From: Ananas comosus
Lineage: Eukaryota; Streptophyta; Magnoliopsida; Poales; Bromeliaceae
Assembly: GCF_001540865.1 (NCBI RefSeq)
Contig: NC_033633.1
Coordinates: 6,258,283-6,322,282, forward strand
Direction of reading: 5' to 3'
Length of the DNA stretch: 64,000 nucleotides
Of this stretch, positions 1 through 10,481 are shown in pieces. Below the pieces are notes generated by a model. It did not search any database. It worked only from the letters and a program-made list of their open reading frames with translations, and was not told the origin of the DNA. The first letter of the stretch is position 1, and every line of letters starts with the position of its first letter. The position numbers and the translations under genes are program-made.

Positions 1-19
1 CCTCAAACGGTCCAAGGTA

Positions 20-1060
20 TCAGGGACTTAGCTTCCCACAGATTCCAAACCGCTTAATCCCTTGCATCGGCGAAATCTTTAAAAACACGTGGTCTCCAAC
101 GGCAAATTCTATATCTTTCCTCCGTTTGTCGGCATAGCTCTTTTGCCGAGATTGCGCCGTAGCAAGTCGTTGGCGAGCAAGACGGACTTTCTCCTCCGCC
201 TCCCGGACTACATCGGGGCAAAGAGCCGCCCTTTCGCCCATATCGCTCTAATGAATTGGAGAGCGACACTTCTTTCCATAAAGGGTCTCGAATGGGGCCA
301 TCACGATACTTTCTTGATAGCTGTTATTGTACGCGAACTCCGCCATCGGAAGATGATCATGCCAATTGCCCTTATAATTCAGCACACACGCTCGAAGCAT
401 ATCCTCAAGTATTTGTATTGTACTCTCCGATTGACCATCACTTTGAGGATGAAATGCCGTGCTAAAGTCGAGCCGCGTGCCCAAAGCCTCCTGTAGGCTC
501 CCCCAAAAGTGAGAGGTGAACCTCGGGTCTCGATCCGACACGATAGACACGGGCACCCCATGAAGTCTCACAATCTCGTCAATATACACTTGAGCCAACT
601 TGTCCCCCGACCAAGTAATATGAATCGGTAGAAAATGCGCCAACTTCGTCAACCAGTCTACAATCACCCAAATTGCATTGTGCCTACCTTGAGATCGAGG
701 CAATCCGGTCACGAAGTCCATTGCAATATTTTCCCATTTCCAAACGGGTATAGGTAAACTTTACAACTTTCCCGCCGGAAACCGTCGCTCCGCTTTTACT
801 TGTTGGCAAGTAAGGCATTGCGCCACAAACTCCCCAATGTCTTTCTTCATGCCCGGCCACCAATAGTGCAACTTCAAATCTTGATACATTTTGGTGCCGC
901 CCGGGTGTATACTATAAGGGGATTGGTGCGCCTCTTGCATGATCGCCCTGCGGATGTCCTTATTCTTAGGCACACACCAACGGTTTCTAAACCGGAGTGC
1001 GCCGTCGGTCCCAATGCCAAAGTTTTCGGCCCTTAGATTTATTCCATTGATCATTTTCAT
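20..1060 (-). pseudogene. Gypsy (Del/Tekay-like) integrase fragment, left palindrome arm
   Basis: This is the mirror copy of the integrase read on the right arm. On the minus strand, 1060-761 encodes the zinc-binding H2C2 part (HPGG, YWWPGM, CLTC motifs). Bases 721-248 encode the integrase core beginning MDFVTGLPRS, with the DRDPRF and FHPQSDGQSE motifs. Bases 241-20 encode the following C-terminal region (KSYADKRRKD, VGDHVFLK). The same three stop codons as in the right arm interrupt it, so it is not functional. It stops at the edge of the window. Confidence 0.9.
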
Positions 1061-1484
1061 CCATTAGATCATACTATTCAACCAAATACCCACTCAACCC
1101 TAGGGGACCACTATCATTCTAAGTGGGGATCACCATTATCTTAACCGCACATCCCATCAATCAACGGTTAAAAATTTATGAGTAGAAGGGGGTCTATACT
1201 CAAAAGAGTATAGTAGCCCCAGTCTATATATATGTATATATATACATATATATGTATATATATATGTATATATATATACATATATATATACATATATATG
1301 TATATATATACATATATATAGACTGGGGCTACTATACTCTTTTGAGTATAGACCCCCTTCTACTCATAAATTTTTAACCGTTGATTGATGGGATGTGCGG
1401 TTAAGATAATGGTGATCCCCACTTAGAATGATAGTGGTCCCCTAGGGTTGAGTGGGTATTTGGTTGAATAGTATGATCTAATGG
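1061..1484. mobile_element. TA-rich fold-back core, probably a MITE
   Basis: This segment separates the two integrase arms and does not encode integrase. Its arms read inward through a GC-richer flank to a shared stem containing CTATACTCAAAAGAGTATAG, then into about 90 bp of alternating TATATATG/TATATATA (about 1225-1320). Short non-coding sequence with palindromic ends inside a retrotransposon reading frame suggests a small DNA transposon. The target site duplication cannot be checked because the flanks are themselves mirror images. The TA tract is a likely fold-back point in replication or library preparation. Confidence 0.5.
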
Positions 1485-2860
1485 ATGAAAATGATCAATG
1501 GAATAAATCTAAGGGCCGAAAACTTTGGCATTGGGACCGACGGCGCACTCCGGTTTAGAAACCGTTGGTGTGTGCCTAAGAATAAGGACATCCGCAGGGC
1601 GATCATGCAAGAGGCGCACCAATCCCCTTATAGTATACACCCGGGCGGCACCAAAATGTATCAAGATTTGAAGTTGCACTATTGGTGGCCGGGCATGAAG
1701 AAAGACATTGGGGAGTTTGTGGCGCAATGCCTTACTTGCCAACAAGTAAAAGCGGAGCGACGGTTTCCGGCGGGAAAGTTGTAAAGTTTACCTATACCCG
1801 TTTGGAAATGGGAAAATATTGCAATGGACTTCGTGACCGGATTGCCTCGATCTCAAGGTAGGCACAATGCAATTTGGGTGATTGTAGACTGGTTGACGAA
1901 GTTGGCGCATTTTCTACCGATTCATATTACTTGGTCGGGGGACAAGTTGGCTCAAGTGTATATTGACGAGATTGTGAGACTTCATGGGGTGCCCGTGTCT
2001 ATCGTGTCGGATCGAGACCCGAGGTTCACCTCTCACTTTTGGGGGAGCCTACAGGAGGCTTTGGGCACGCGGCTCGACTTTAGCACGGCATTTCATCCTC
2101 AAAGTGATGGTCAATCGGAGAGTACAATACAAATACTTGAGGATATGCTTCGAGCGTGTGTGCTGAATTATAAGGGCAATTGGCATGATCATCTTCCGAT
2201 GGCGGAGTTCGCGTACAATAACAGCTATCAAGAAAGTATCGTGATGGCCCCATTCGAGACCCTTTATGGAAAGAAGTGTCGCTCTCCAATTCATTAGAGC
2301 GATATGGGCGAAAGGGCGGCTCTTTGCCCCGATGTAGTCCGGGAGGCGGAGGAGAAAGTCCGTCTTGCTCGCCAACGACTTGCTACGGCGCAATCTCGGC
2401 AAAAGAGCTATGCCGACAAACGGAGGAAAGATATAGAATTTGCCGTTGGAGACCACGTGTTTTTAAAGATTTCGCCGATGCAAGGGATTAAGCGGTTTGG
2501 AATCTGTGGGAAGCTAAGTCCCTGATACCTTGGACCGTTTGAGGTGTTGGAGCGGGTCGGCGCGGTGGCATACAGGATAGCATTACCACCAAGGCTTGCG
2601 GGAGTACACGACGTGTTCCATGTATCGAATCTCCGCAAGTATGTGCACGACCCCGAGCATGTTCTCTCGTTTGAACCGTCCGAGATTCAAGAGGACATGA
2701 TCTATGAGGAGTTCCCGGCATACATCATCGACCGAGAAGTAAGAAAACTACGAATCGCGAGATTCCGTATGTTAAAATTCGTTGGTGTAATCACGACGAC
2801 CGGAGGAGCTCGAGAGCGCAATGAGGGAACATTACCCTCATCTCTTCGACGAGCTGAACT
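1485..2860 (+). pseudogene. Gypsy (Del/Tekay-like) integrase and chromodomain remnant
   Basis: This is the 3' end of a Gypsy pol gene. In order it has an H2C2 zinc-binding domain (1485-1784), the integrase catalytic core (1824-2297; MDFVTGLPRS, DRDPRF, HPQSDGQSE), a C-terminal domain (2304-2525) and a last block (2544-2690; [15 protein letters not shown]). The end, readable only after a frameshift near 2785, keeps an [21 protein letters not shown] tail typical of the Tekay/Del chromovirus end. Three in-frame stops break it: TAA near 1782, TAG near 2295 and TGA near 2522. Compared with the family, each fits a C-to-T or G-to-A change in a Gln, Trp or Arg codon. The polypurine tract and 3' LTR follow directly. 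Confidence 0.92.
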
Positions 2861-2912
2861 AAGATATGAATTTGAGTTAAAGTAAGCTAGTTTCGCGGAC
2901 GAAACTAAATAT

Positions 2913-2925
2913 AAGGGGTGGAGAA
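2913..2925 (+). other. Polypurine tract of the Gypsy element
   Basis: AAGGGGTGGAGAA lies between the end of pol and the LTR start TATAACG. It follows a GCGGACGAAACT block that is also found, reverse-complemented, before the LTR at 25950. This is the expected plus-strand primer position. Confidence 0.75.
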
Positions 2926-3130
2926 TATAACGTATCGAAACCCGAAAACGATAATCGAACTTTAATCAAATTGGTTAAAGTGTCGAGAGAAATGGATTGG
3001 TGAGTTCCATTTTTGCATTCCAATAAGGTTGGAAGAGCAAAAATGAGTTAAAGAGGTATTAGAATGTATTTGGCATCGATCGACGTGAAGTAGAGTCGAA
3101 CCGGAGCCAAACCTGAAATCTGGAGCATTG

Positions 3131-3330
3131 TGTACCGGTACGCCATGATGGCTGTACCGGTGCAGCAAGCGACCCGAGCACAGGTTGCTCTCGGGTTTGA
3201 GTCTGCGCGAAGGTGTACCGGTACGGGACCCGTGTACCGGTACACAAGCTGCGAAACCAAGAGACCTTGCTCTCGGGTTTGGACTTCGGCGCAGGCCCGT
3301 ACCGGTACACAAACCCGTGTACCGGTACAC
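3131..3330. promoter_or_regulatory. Three pairs of CCGG-centred palindromes in the U3 region
   Basis: TGTACCGGTACA-like palindromes are centred at 3136.5 and 3158.5, 3219.5 and 3238.5, and 3303.5 and 3323.5, giving in-pair spacings of 22, 19 and 20 bp. Between pairs lie ACCCGAG/CTCGGGT inverted modules (around 3172-3196) and a further CTCGGGTTT (around 3272). The cluster precedes the CT-rich leader, where U3 enhancers would be. I see no strong TATA box in this copy. The binding protein is unknown. Confidence 0.75.
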
Positions 3331-4871
3331 AGGGGCTCTGGCAGCAGGGGTGAAGTCTGCTACAGAATTAAGTTGAGGAGCCTATTTGCAAATGTCACAA
3401 CATGATATTTGGCCCATCCCTCTCCTATTTTCACAGCAAAACCCCTCTCCTCTCCTCTCCCTCTCATTTCCTCTCTTTCTCTCTCTAAAAGCTTGGGCTA
3501 GGGTTTGGGAAAGAAGAAGAAGAAGCAAGGAGGAGAAGAAGAAGAGCTTGGAGAGGATCTTGTGGCTCTCCAACAAGGTGGACTTGGGTGAGCTCGTGGC
3601 AAGGGTGAGTTTTTTTGCTCATAGAACTCTAGGGTTTCGTTTTAGACCATGGATTTTGGGATTTTGATCCTCTAATTATCCTAGAAACCCTCTAAAGGCA
3701 TTGGAACACATGGAAACTTGAGTTCTTCATGGTGCTCCCATGGTGGATCACTAGGGCACCAAGTGGATGCCCTAGGGATGAGTAGAAAGGCTTTGTGATG
3801 GTATTAGAGAACTTCTTGGTTGATTCTAAGCCATCTTTAGCTTAGGAATGAGATCAATCCAAGAGCAAATCATATAGGGCTTGGTTAGGGTTAAAATTTG
3901 GGGCTTTTGCCCTAGAAATTTTCGGGGACAAATTGAACACGTAGAAACCTAATTGGGGGTGTCCTAAACGCGTGGGGCAACTCCGTTTGAGGATGCGAAA
4001 ATGTTCAAGTATAGTTCATGTATAAAGGGGCTAATTTAGCACTATTTGGGTTTTAGGGCGCAAAGTTCGGCGTTCGTAACATTCGGGAGACATCGTAATC
4101 TTCATCCACTACCTCATTAAGGTGGGTGGTGCATTCCAAGGACACCGGAAATCTCTTTATGTCTAGGTGTCATTTTTATTTGAGCATATGAGTATAATTG
4201 AGCATTATGCATAATAGGGTTAAATTGTAAGCTTCTTGTAGCATGATGTGAATTCAAATGCATGTTAAATGTTTGTAAGTTCGTGAGAATGATAATCCCT
4301 ATGTATGCATGATCGTGACAAGAACCTAGAAGGGTTAGTAAACAAAAGTGACACCTTGACATAGATTTAGCAAGTGACATTGATGAGTCTAGAGGACTTA
4401 GAAAACAAGTGTGGCATCAATGACAAAGAACAAGAATAAGTAGTGACATTATGACATAAACATCTTAGAATTAAGGGTCATATGTACATGGTTCTCCTTG
4501 AAGTCAAGGAATAGATTGAACTTGAAATCCTTAAAGTTAAGGATTGATCGTACTCACCTAATAGTCCTTGCTCGAGGGCGGTAGCTCCCCCTCGGGCGAT
4601 GTGCTCCGGAGTTGTCATCACTGGGTCGTAACGGTTATCTCCCCAGAGGGCGGTCCCATCGGGTCGTAGCGATTATCTCCCCGACAATAGGGATTTGGGT
4701 TGGTGAGTTTGTGAGGGCGAAACCTACGGGCTAGCCATGAGATTGGGTAATGAGAAGTTAATCTTGCATTCATCATGAGCATTGTATTGAGCATCGCATA
4801 TTATATTGTTCAGGCATATTAGCTGCATTTGTTAGTTGGCTACTTACTTTCCTTTATTCTATTATGCCTAA

Positions 4872-4955
4872 TTAGACCTAGTGGGATAGTCGGCGTGGTT
4901 GGTTGCCGAACCTACTGGGAACTCTATTGTAGTTCTCACCCCACTATTTCCATAG
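4872..4955 (+). promoter_or_regulatory. Conserved LTR block ending in a 3' splice-site-like signal
   Basis: GACCTAGTGGGATAGTC, then CCTACTGGGAAC, then GTTCTCACCCC, then a pyrimidine-rich run ending CATAG. The same order recurs in every G1 LTR here. In other copies the end reads TTTTCCACAG, TTTTCAG or TTTTTACAG. With GTGAGT at 3605 it would bound a 1.35-kb intron inside the LTR. That intron is an inference from signal positions. Confidence 0.5.
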
Positions 4956-5410
4956 AGTCGGGACCTAGCGAGCCGGCAGAGGATCGCGGTAAGGGCATCG
5001 CGCCCTAGGTAGAGACCGCCTGAGATGGATTTCATTTTGTAGTTGCATACCCTTTACTATCTTCTTTTGTATTTGATGATTTTAGTATTATGAACTTGCT
5101 TTAACGAATGATGTAAAGGATATTTACTTTAAATGTCAAAACTTATATTTTGGGAGACATGAGATGTAAAAAGAATGATGCATGTATGTGATTTAAATTT
5201 AGTCATATTACTTGTATATTGAATTGTTAATTCTTTCACCTTAGCTATTGGTTGCCATCGTGCAAGCCATTGTGTATGCTTCCGCTTATGCAAACTTGTA
5301 CTCTATTGATACTTGTGTTGAGCCTTGGGCGGACAGGGGAAGCTCTGTCCGTTCGGCGTCTGTTTGACGCTCTCGAACCGGCCAAAAGGGATCGGGCTCG
5401 GGGCGTGACA

Positions 5411-5550
5411 AGTTTTATTCTAATTCACTTAGAATTAGACTCCTACTTATAATCCATGTTGACCAAATTAAAAATCTAAATTATATTTTATCCCAATTGA
5501 TTAGGATTAACTTCAATTTAGATAACTATAAGTCTAAACCAAATTTAACA
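5411..5550 (-). mobile_element. Copia 3' LTR fragment, cut by the Gypsy element
   Basis: On the minus strand TGTTAAATTTGG starts here, right after a purine-rich tract (5551-5560, read as GGTTGAGAT) and downstream of the Copia pol end. This matches the start of a Copia 3' LTR. It is truncated where the Gypsy LTR ends at 5410, so the Gypsy element landed in this LTR. The other half and the target duplication lie outside the window. Confidence 0.65.
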
Positions 5551-5639
5551 ATCTCAACCTTGATTTAATTTGTAGTTTAGCGGCTATGTCGAGGTCACCA
5601 CAAAACTCCACATTGAATTGATTTTTCACATGCTTCTTA

Positions 5640-7110
5640 ATACTCCGTGCTCCATCTTATCCAAACGCCCCATAGGGCCTCAAGTGCTGCCAACCGCCAC
5701 CAAGTCCAAATAATGTTTGAACTTGGCAATAGTAAGAGACTTAGTAAGCATATCTACTGGATTGTCTTCCGTACCAATTTTCTTAACAGTCACTGTGCGT
5801 TTCCCAATCACATCTCGAACAAAGTGAAACTTTACATTGATGTGCTTTATCCTCTCATAAAATATCTAATCCTTATACAAATGAATAGCACTTTGACTGT
5901 TTGAATAAATAACCGTCAGACCTTAACAAAAAGTAAGCTATCCAAATAAGCCTCTTAGTCACATAGCTTCCTTCACACCCTCTGTGATAGTAATATATTA
6001 CGCCTCAGTCGTAGACAAGGCGACAATAGGTTGTAATGAAGCTTTCCAACTGCACATCTACCAATGGAGAATACATATCTTGAAAGTGATCTTCTCCTGT
6101 CCAAATTAATTCAAAATCTGAATCAATATATCCAACCAAATCATCCTTACTCCTCTAAAACACCAAACAAGTGCTAGTGGTACCTTGCAAGTATTTCAGA
6201 ATCCACATTACAGCCTGCCATTGAGCCTTATATACCAGGATTGGTCATATATCTGCTAACTATGCTCACTACATAAGAGAAGTCTGGCCGTGTGCAAACC
6301 ATGGCGTACATGATACTCCCAACAGCACTAGAATAGGGAACATATGACATGTATTCCCACTCATCATCAGACTATAGTGATAACTCGGCTGAAAGTCTGA
6401 AATGCGCCACAAAAGGAGTGCTCACCGATAGAGAATATATATCCTGAAAGTGATCTCTCCTGTCCAAATTAATTCAAAATCCGAATCAATATATCCAACC
6501 ACATCATCCTTACTCCTCCAAAACACCAAACAAGTGCTATTAGTACCTCGCAAGTCTTTCAGAATCCACTTAACAGCCTGCCAATGAGCCTTATATACCA
6601 GGATTGGTCATATATCTGCTAACTATGCTCACTGCATAGGTGAAGTCTGGCAGTGTGCAAACCATGGCGTACATGATACTTCCAACATCACTATAATAGG
6701 GAACATGTGACATGTCTTCCCGCTCATCATCGGACTATAGTGATAACTCGGCTGAAAATCTGAAATGCGTCACAAAAGGAGTGCTCACCGATTTTGCGTC
6801 TGTCATCCCGAAACACTTTAAAATCATCTCTATGTATGTCTCCCATGTCAAATGCAATAGTCCTGACTTGTTGTCCCTCTTAATTTCCATACTAGAATTT
6901 TCTTAGCAGCACCTAGATCTTTCATCTCAAACTCATCCCTAAGTAAAGCCTTTAATTTATTAATCTCAACTACATTGTTGGAAGCAATTAACTTATCATC
7001 AACATAAAATAGTAAATATATGAAAGATCCCATATTAAGCTTTCTGAAGTACACGCAACTGTTACACTTACTTCTAGAATATCCGTGACCTGTCATGAAA
7101 GTGTAAGTTA
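5640..7110 (-). pseudogene. Copia pol remnant (reverse transcriptase and RNase H)
   Basis: The minus strand from 7110 encodes the end of a Copia reverse transcriptase: HGYSRSKCNSCVYF, the catalytic YVDD motif and FEMKDLGAAKKIL (7093-6900). RNase H pieces follow (KAQWQAVMWILKYLQGTTS near 6230; VRDVIGKRTVTVKKIGTEDNP near 5780), and the frame ends in LTKSLTIAKFKHYLDLV near 5690. Stops, frameshifts and an internal 364-bp duplication make it non-functional. The 5' side is cut near 7096 by another LTR, so gag, protease and integrase are absent. Confidence 0.85.
6061..6790. repeat. Tandem duplication, two copies of about 364 bp
   Basis: The block from about 6061 repeats from about 6425. TGAAAGTGATC occurs at 6081 and 6445, and TTGGTCATATATCTGC at 6241 and 6604. 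Copies differ by scattered substitutions and one-base indels, so the event is old. It duplicates part of the Copia RNase H region. Confidence 0.9.
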
Positions 7111-7822
7111 TGAATTCCCAAAGATCTAAAAGGTAAAATAACACCTAGAGGGGGGGTGAATAGGTGTAAACGACAAAACAAAAATCTCGATGCAAATTAA
7201 AAACAAGTATGAAAAAATAAAACCAACACACCAAGATTTTACGCAGGAAAACTCCAACTTTGAGTAAAAAACTCACGGATGGATCACACGAAACAATTCA
7301 CTATGAAAAAAAACTCCAACTTGGAGTAAAAAATCCACGGGACGGATCACACGAAACTATTCACTATGAACAATTGAGTACAAAGTGATTTACCGAATTC
7401 ACGACCCAACTTTTACCGAATCCTCCCCGTAGATCGTCTTTGTTGGTCCTCGATCGATCAAACTCCTCCAACCGATCACGCCGCAACTCCTCGGAGAAAC
7501 AACGTCTCGAATCCACGAGCGTCCACCGAATCCTTGGCCTCACGTGAAGCTCTCACGCAAACACTCCGTCCGGAGCCCATAGAAGGAATAATTGGTGGTG
7601 ATTAAATCTCTTAGAAAATCATAAGATATGAGGAGAACCCTTTTAATCCATCATCAACTCGATTCTCAAGAGAACATTATAATAAAAGCCTAAGAATCAA
7701 GTCGACGATCAAAAAAGCAAAACTTGCTTTAAGACATGAATCGAAAAGCCCCAAAAGCAAGTTTCTAGGGTTTCTTAATGATCTTATTTCCAAGCATATC
7801 AATTAGGAGGCTCCTCATAGCT

Positions 7823-7830
7823 TATTTATA
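7823..7830 (-). promoter_or_regulatory. TATA box of the Copia LTR
   Basis: The plus strand reads TATTTATA, so the minus strand reads TATAAATA, followed downstream by AGCTATGAGGAGCC. The homologous box of the related LTR at 11158-11165 has the same sequence. The palindrome cluster begins about 70 bp upstream. Confidence 0.65.
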
Positions 7831-7886
7831 GGTTTAGGAGACATAGAGACATATTAGGATTGAAAAACTAGTTTTCGAAAATAGAC

Positions 7887-8068
7887 GATGGTCTCAAGGT
7901 CCGAACCTTACTTCAGGATTTGGACCTTGAAGGTCCGGATGCAGAGTCCGAACCCTCCTCGCGTAACATTAAAACCCAGCGTACGGGGTTCGGATCCTAG
8001 CCCAAAGGTCCGAACCCTCGCTGCGTAAATGCGAGGAAGACCTACAGGGTCCGGACCTTGAGACCATC
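7887..8068. promoter_or_regulatory. GGTCCGGACC palindrome cluster bounded by a 17-bp inverted repeat
   Basis: GATGGTCTCAAGGTCCG at 7887-7903 is repeated exactly inverted at 8052-8068. Inside are GGTCCGAACC/GGTTCGGATCC-type sites, including a pair centred at 7991.5 and 8011.5 (20 bp). It takes the place that the TGTACCGGTACA cluster holds in the related LTR at 10482-11631. Confidence 0.65.
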
Positions 8069-8258
8069 CTAGGTTCTTTAACACTAGGTTCGATGCCACT
8101 CATGATTCGTCCTAGGTTCAACAACACTAGGTTCACATGTTATCTCTACCTAGATCTTGACTCTAGGTTCACTTGTTCAACCTATGTTTACTAACACTAG
8201 GTTCAATGCCATTCATGTCCGACCTATGTTTACTAACACTAGGTTTGATGCCACTCGA
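8069..8258. repeat. Degenerate short tandem repeats (ACACTAGGTTC units)
   Basis: CCTAGGTTC/ACACTAGGTTC words recur at least six times with variable spacing, together with repeated GATGCCACTC and ATGCCATTCATG. No coding content is visible. It lies in the 5' (upstream) part of the Copia LTR. Confidence 0.65.
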
Positions 8259-8280
8259 TCTACTTGACATCCTAATTGTC

Positions 8281-9821
8281 CAATCGAGTATTCTATAATT
8301 CACATGCATATATAATCTAGCATATCCTCACAATGCTAATCATGTGTATGTTACCATGCATTCATCTCAATGCCAACATGCATTATTTAATAGCCATTAC
8401 GTTATTATGCCTCTCCTAGCATCATATAATCATGCATTTACCTAGCATGTATTCCACCACGCATATAGATATTAACATGCATCTATCCCCTAGCATATGT
8501 CATCATGCAATTATCTAGCATTTTTATAACATGCTCATCATGGATTCTATGGTAGTCATAGCACAACAATTATAACATGCATTCACCTAGCATTTAATCC
8601 TTGCATTCATCTACCATTTATATGCATCAACATGAATTCACATTTCTCTTAGACATAGAGGCGACCTAGTCGCTTCGGTGAGCACAACCCACCTCGACTC
8701 GCTCTCCGATTACTTGTAGTCACTTGCAATCGGCCTCCCGCGGCACCCGTATCCGGCACGGCTCAATCTTGCACTCCGAAAATTATAGGTCTACGGTTTG
8801 CCGCTACGGTGCTCCAAATCCGTTTTCATGATTTTTAGTCGTCACCTCAGCCCTCCAGACAGAAACGAAGCTAAATAGTCCGTTTCTTCAATATCTTCTC
8901 ACCGGCTCGACGAATCGCTGAACCGACTTCGCCAACGCGTTCGTATACCTAGCAATTAGGTTTGTATAGGGTTAATTTAGATCAAACACTTAGGTTTAAA
9001 AAAACCCCATTTGGAGCCCTAGATCTAGCATCATCTCAAAATAACCCAAATCTCATGATAGAAATATGCTAGAAACACTGGAGAGGCTACAAGAACACTA
9101 ATCATAAAGGATTTAATCAAATCCTAAACTCTTACCAATTTGTGAACGCCAAGCCAGAAGCACGCCGCTCAAACGGGCGCACGAGGGCCCGAACCGATGC
9201 CTCCCACGCGTTCACGAGGTCCTTCTTCTCCAAGCCTCCAAATTTGAGAGATGGATCTAGAGAGATGGAGGAGAAATCTAGAGAGATGGAAGAGCTCTCT
9301 CTCTCTAAAAGGTGTGTGTGTGTGTGCGTTTGGGCCAAAAATGGCTGAGGGAGAGATGGAAGGAGATGGCCCCCTTTTTAGTCAAACCCCCACCAACATA
9401 TTACAAGTTTGCCACCCAAACTGTGCAGTTTTCTGGCTTGGAGACCGGTCCTTGGCTTGAGGAACCGAACCCCGTAGGTCCAGAATTTCAGCATTTTCCA
9501 GACTTAGCCAAATTTCAGCCTTTTTCAGCTTTTTCGTCCGTTTTCGCTCGTTTTTGCTCGTTCGGCCTCCGATTCATTTCAAATTGAACCGAGACTCTCT
9601 AAACATGTTTTCGAGTATGATTTCATCATCTTTTCATCCACGCTAATGCCGGATTTAGTTCTCGATCCGACATAGCCTTTCAGATTCCGTTTTCGCGCCT
9701 ACGCAAACTGAAACACCCGAATGCTCCCGAACTTCTCTGGAACTTCACCGGAACCATTCAAATGGCTCTCCAAACCAATATACACCGTAACTTCATAATT
9801 TTAGAAGTCCGGTACCTTACA
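8281..9821 (-). mobile_element. Gypsy G1 LTR, 5' portion
   Basis: Minus-strand sequence from 9821 starts TGTAAGGTACCGGACTTC and aligns with the G1 LTR start at 38730 through the CCGGTGAAGTT and GCGTGGATGAAAAG blocks. A CCGG pair lies at centres 9446.5 and 9466.5. A GA/CT-rich leader with a short GT run is at 9240-9335, and AT-rich sequence follows to about 8281. The LTR is inserted into the LTR piece at 9822-10481; its 3' half is missing, replaced by the Copia LTR at 7096-8280. Confidence 0.75.
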
Positions 9822-10481
9822 CCGCCCAAGGCTCAACACAATATCAGCATGTATATAATTTAGCGCAAGCGGAAACATACATTTACATGGCTTACACGAA
9901 GGCAAGCAGCAACCAAAGTAAAAGTTCTACAACTATTACATCCATACAAGTACCTTGATTACTTTTAATCAAATACATGCATACTAGAATTTACATTCAT
10001 CCATTCTTTCATATATACATCATACATCCTCCAAAACATATGGCATTTACATTTATACATCATTTATGCATTTGCTCATCATAAACAAAAGATGATAATG
10101 ACAAGATATGAACTACACTCGGTAGTCACTAGCTAAGATACGATACCCTTGCCACGGTTCTTGACCGCCTCGCTCGGACCTGAATCTGTAAAAATAGCGG
10201 GGTGAGAACTACAAAAAAGTTCCCAGTGGGTTCTGCCGCCGACCCCGCCGACTTTCCCACTAAGTCTAAACCAGGCATAAGTAGAAGAAGCAGATAGATA
10301 GGTAACCATTCTAAACAAATGTAGCTATTATGCCTGAACAAGAATGCTAACAATATATGATGCTCATGATGCATGCCGATTGCCATTCTCAATACCCAAT
10401 CCTCTCAGCTAACCCGTAGGTTTCGCCCCAAAACTCACCAATCAAATCCCTACTGTCGAGGAGATAGTCCTACAACCCGAC
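9822..10481 (-). mobile_element. Gypsy G1 LTR, 3' portion
   Basis: Reading the minus strand, it holds CGGGTTGTAGG...CGAAACCTACGGGTTAG, the GACTTAGTGGGAAAGTCGGC and GGAACTTTTTTGTAGTTCTC blocks, and the end GAGCCTTGGGCGG. This is the same order as 4650-5340. It is cut at 10481 by insertion of the Copia element and at 9822 by another G1 LTR. Confidence 0.75.

Larger units (their letters stand above)
1..2544. repeat. Perfect 2.5-kb palindrome centred near 1272
   Basis: Bases 1-1272 are the reverse complement of 1273-2544. Every frame read on the minus strand of the left arm recurs with the same residues and the same stop codons on the plus strand of the right arm (for example 761-1060 minus equals 1485-1784 plus). 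Coordinates of matching features sum to 2545, so I see no indel between the arms. The palindrome runs off the left edge, so its full length is unknown. It contains a Gypsy integrase fragment and a TA-rich core. Either a very recent inverted duplication or a fold-back read or assembly artefact would look like this. Confidence 0.97.
2926..5410 (+). mobile_element. Gypsy 3' LTR (family G1), 2.49 kb
   Basis: It starts TATAACG (expected TGTAACG) right after the polypurine tract and ends GGGGCGTGACA. The same terminal block recurs at 41226 and 57831 and, reverse-complemented, near 16700 and 21588. In order it holds a cluster of six CCGG-centred palindromes (3131-3330), a CT-rich leader (3420-3490), a possible splice donor GTGAGT at 3605, AT-rich sequence, and the conserved CCTACTGGGAAC/GTTCTCACCCC block with an acceptor-like end (about 4900-4955). 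Just before the end is a GGGCGGACAGG...CTCTGTCCGTTCGGCGTC hairpin. The frames inside it are not genes. Confidence 0.9.
7096..8280 (-). mobile_element. SIRE-like Copia LTR
   Basis: It begins with a diverged TGAAAGTGTAAG and holds the AACACCTAGAGGGGGGGTG block (about 7140) also present at 10518 and 19126. Read on the minus strand, the order is a GGTCC-palindrome region (7887-8068), a TATA box TATAAATA (7830-7823) and a leader. No internal region of its own is attached, so it may be a solo LTR. The right end is not sharp; near 8280 it gives way to Gypsy LTR sequence. Confidence 0.65.

Noticed and set aside
1225..1320. Cruciform or origin of replication at the TA-rich palindrome centre
   Set aside because: TA repeats at a fold-back centre are better explained as a breakpoint or artefact. 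Nothing else suggests an origin.
2962..3405. Overlapping frames giving CTGTG/PVYRYT-rich peptides, also at 25473-25905 and 31317-31726
   Set aside because: They are translations of the TGTACCGGTACAC palindrome array in LTRs, open on both strands because the array is short-period. No start context or homologue supports a protein.
8069..8258. CRISPR-like array of repeats
   Set aside because: Plant nuclear context, irregular spacing, varied repeats and no cas genes.
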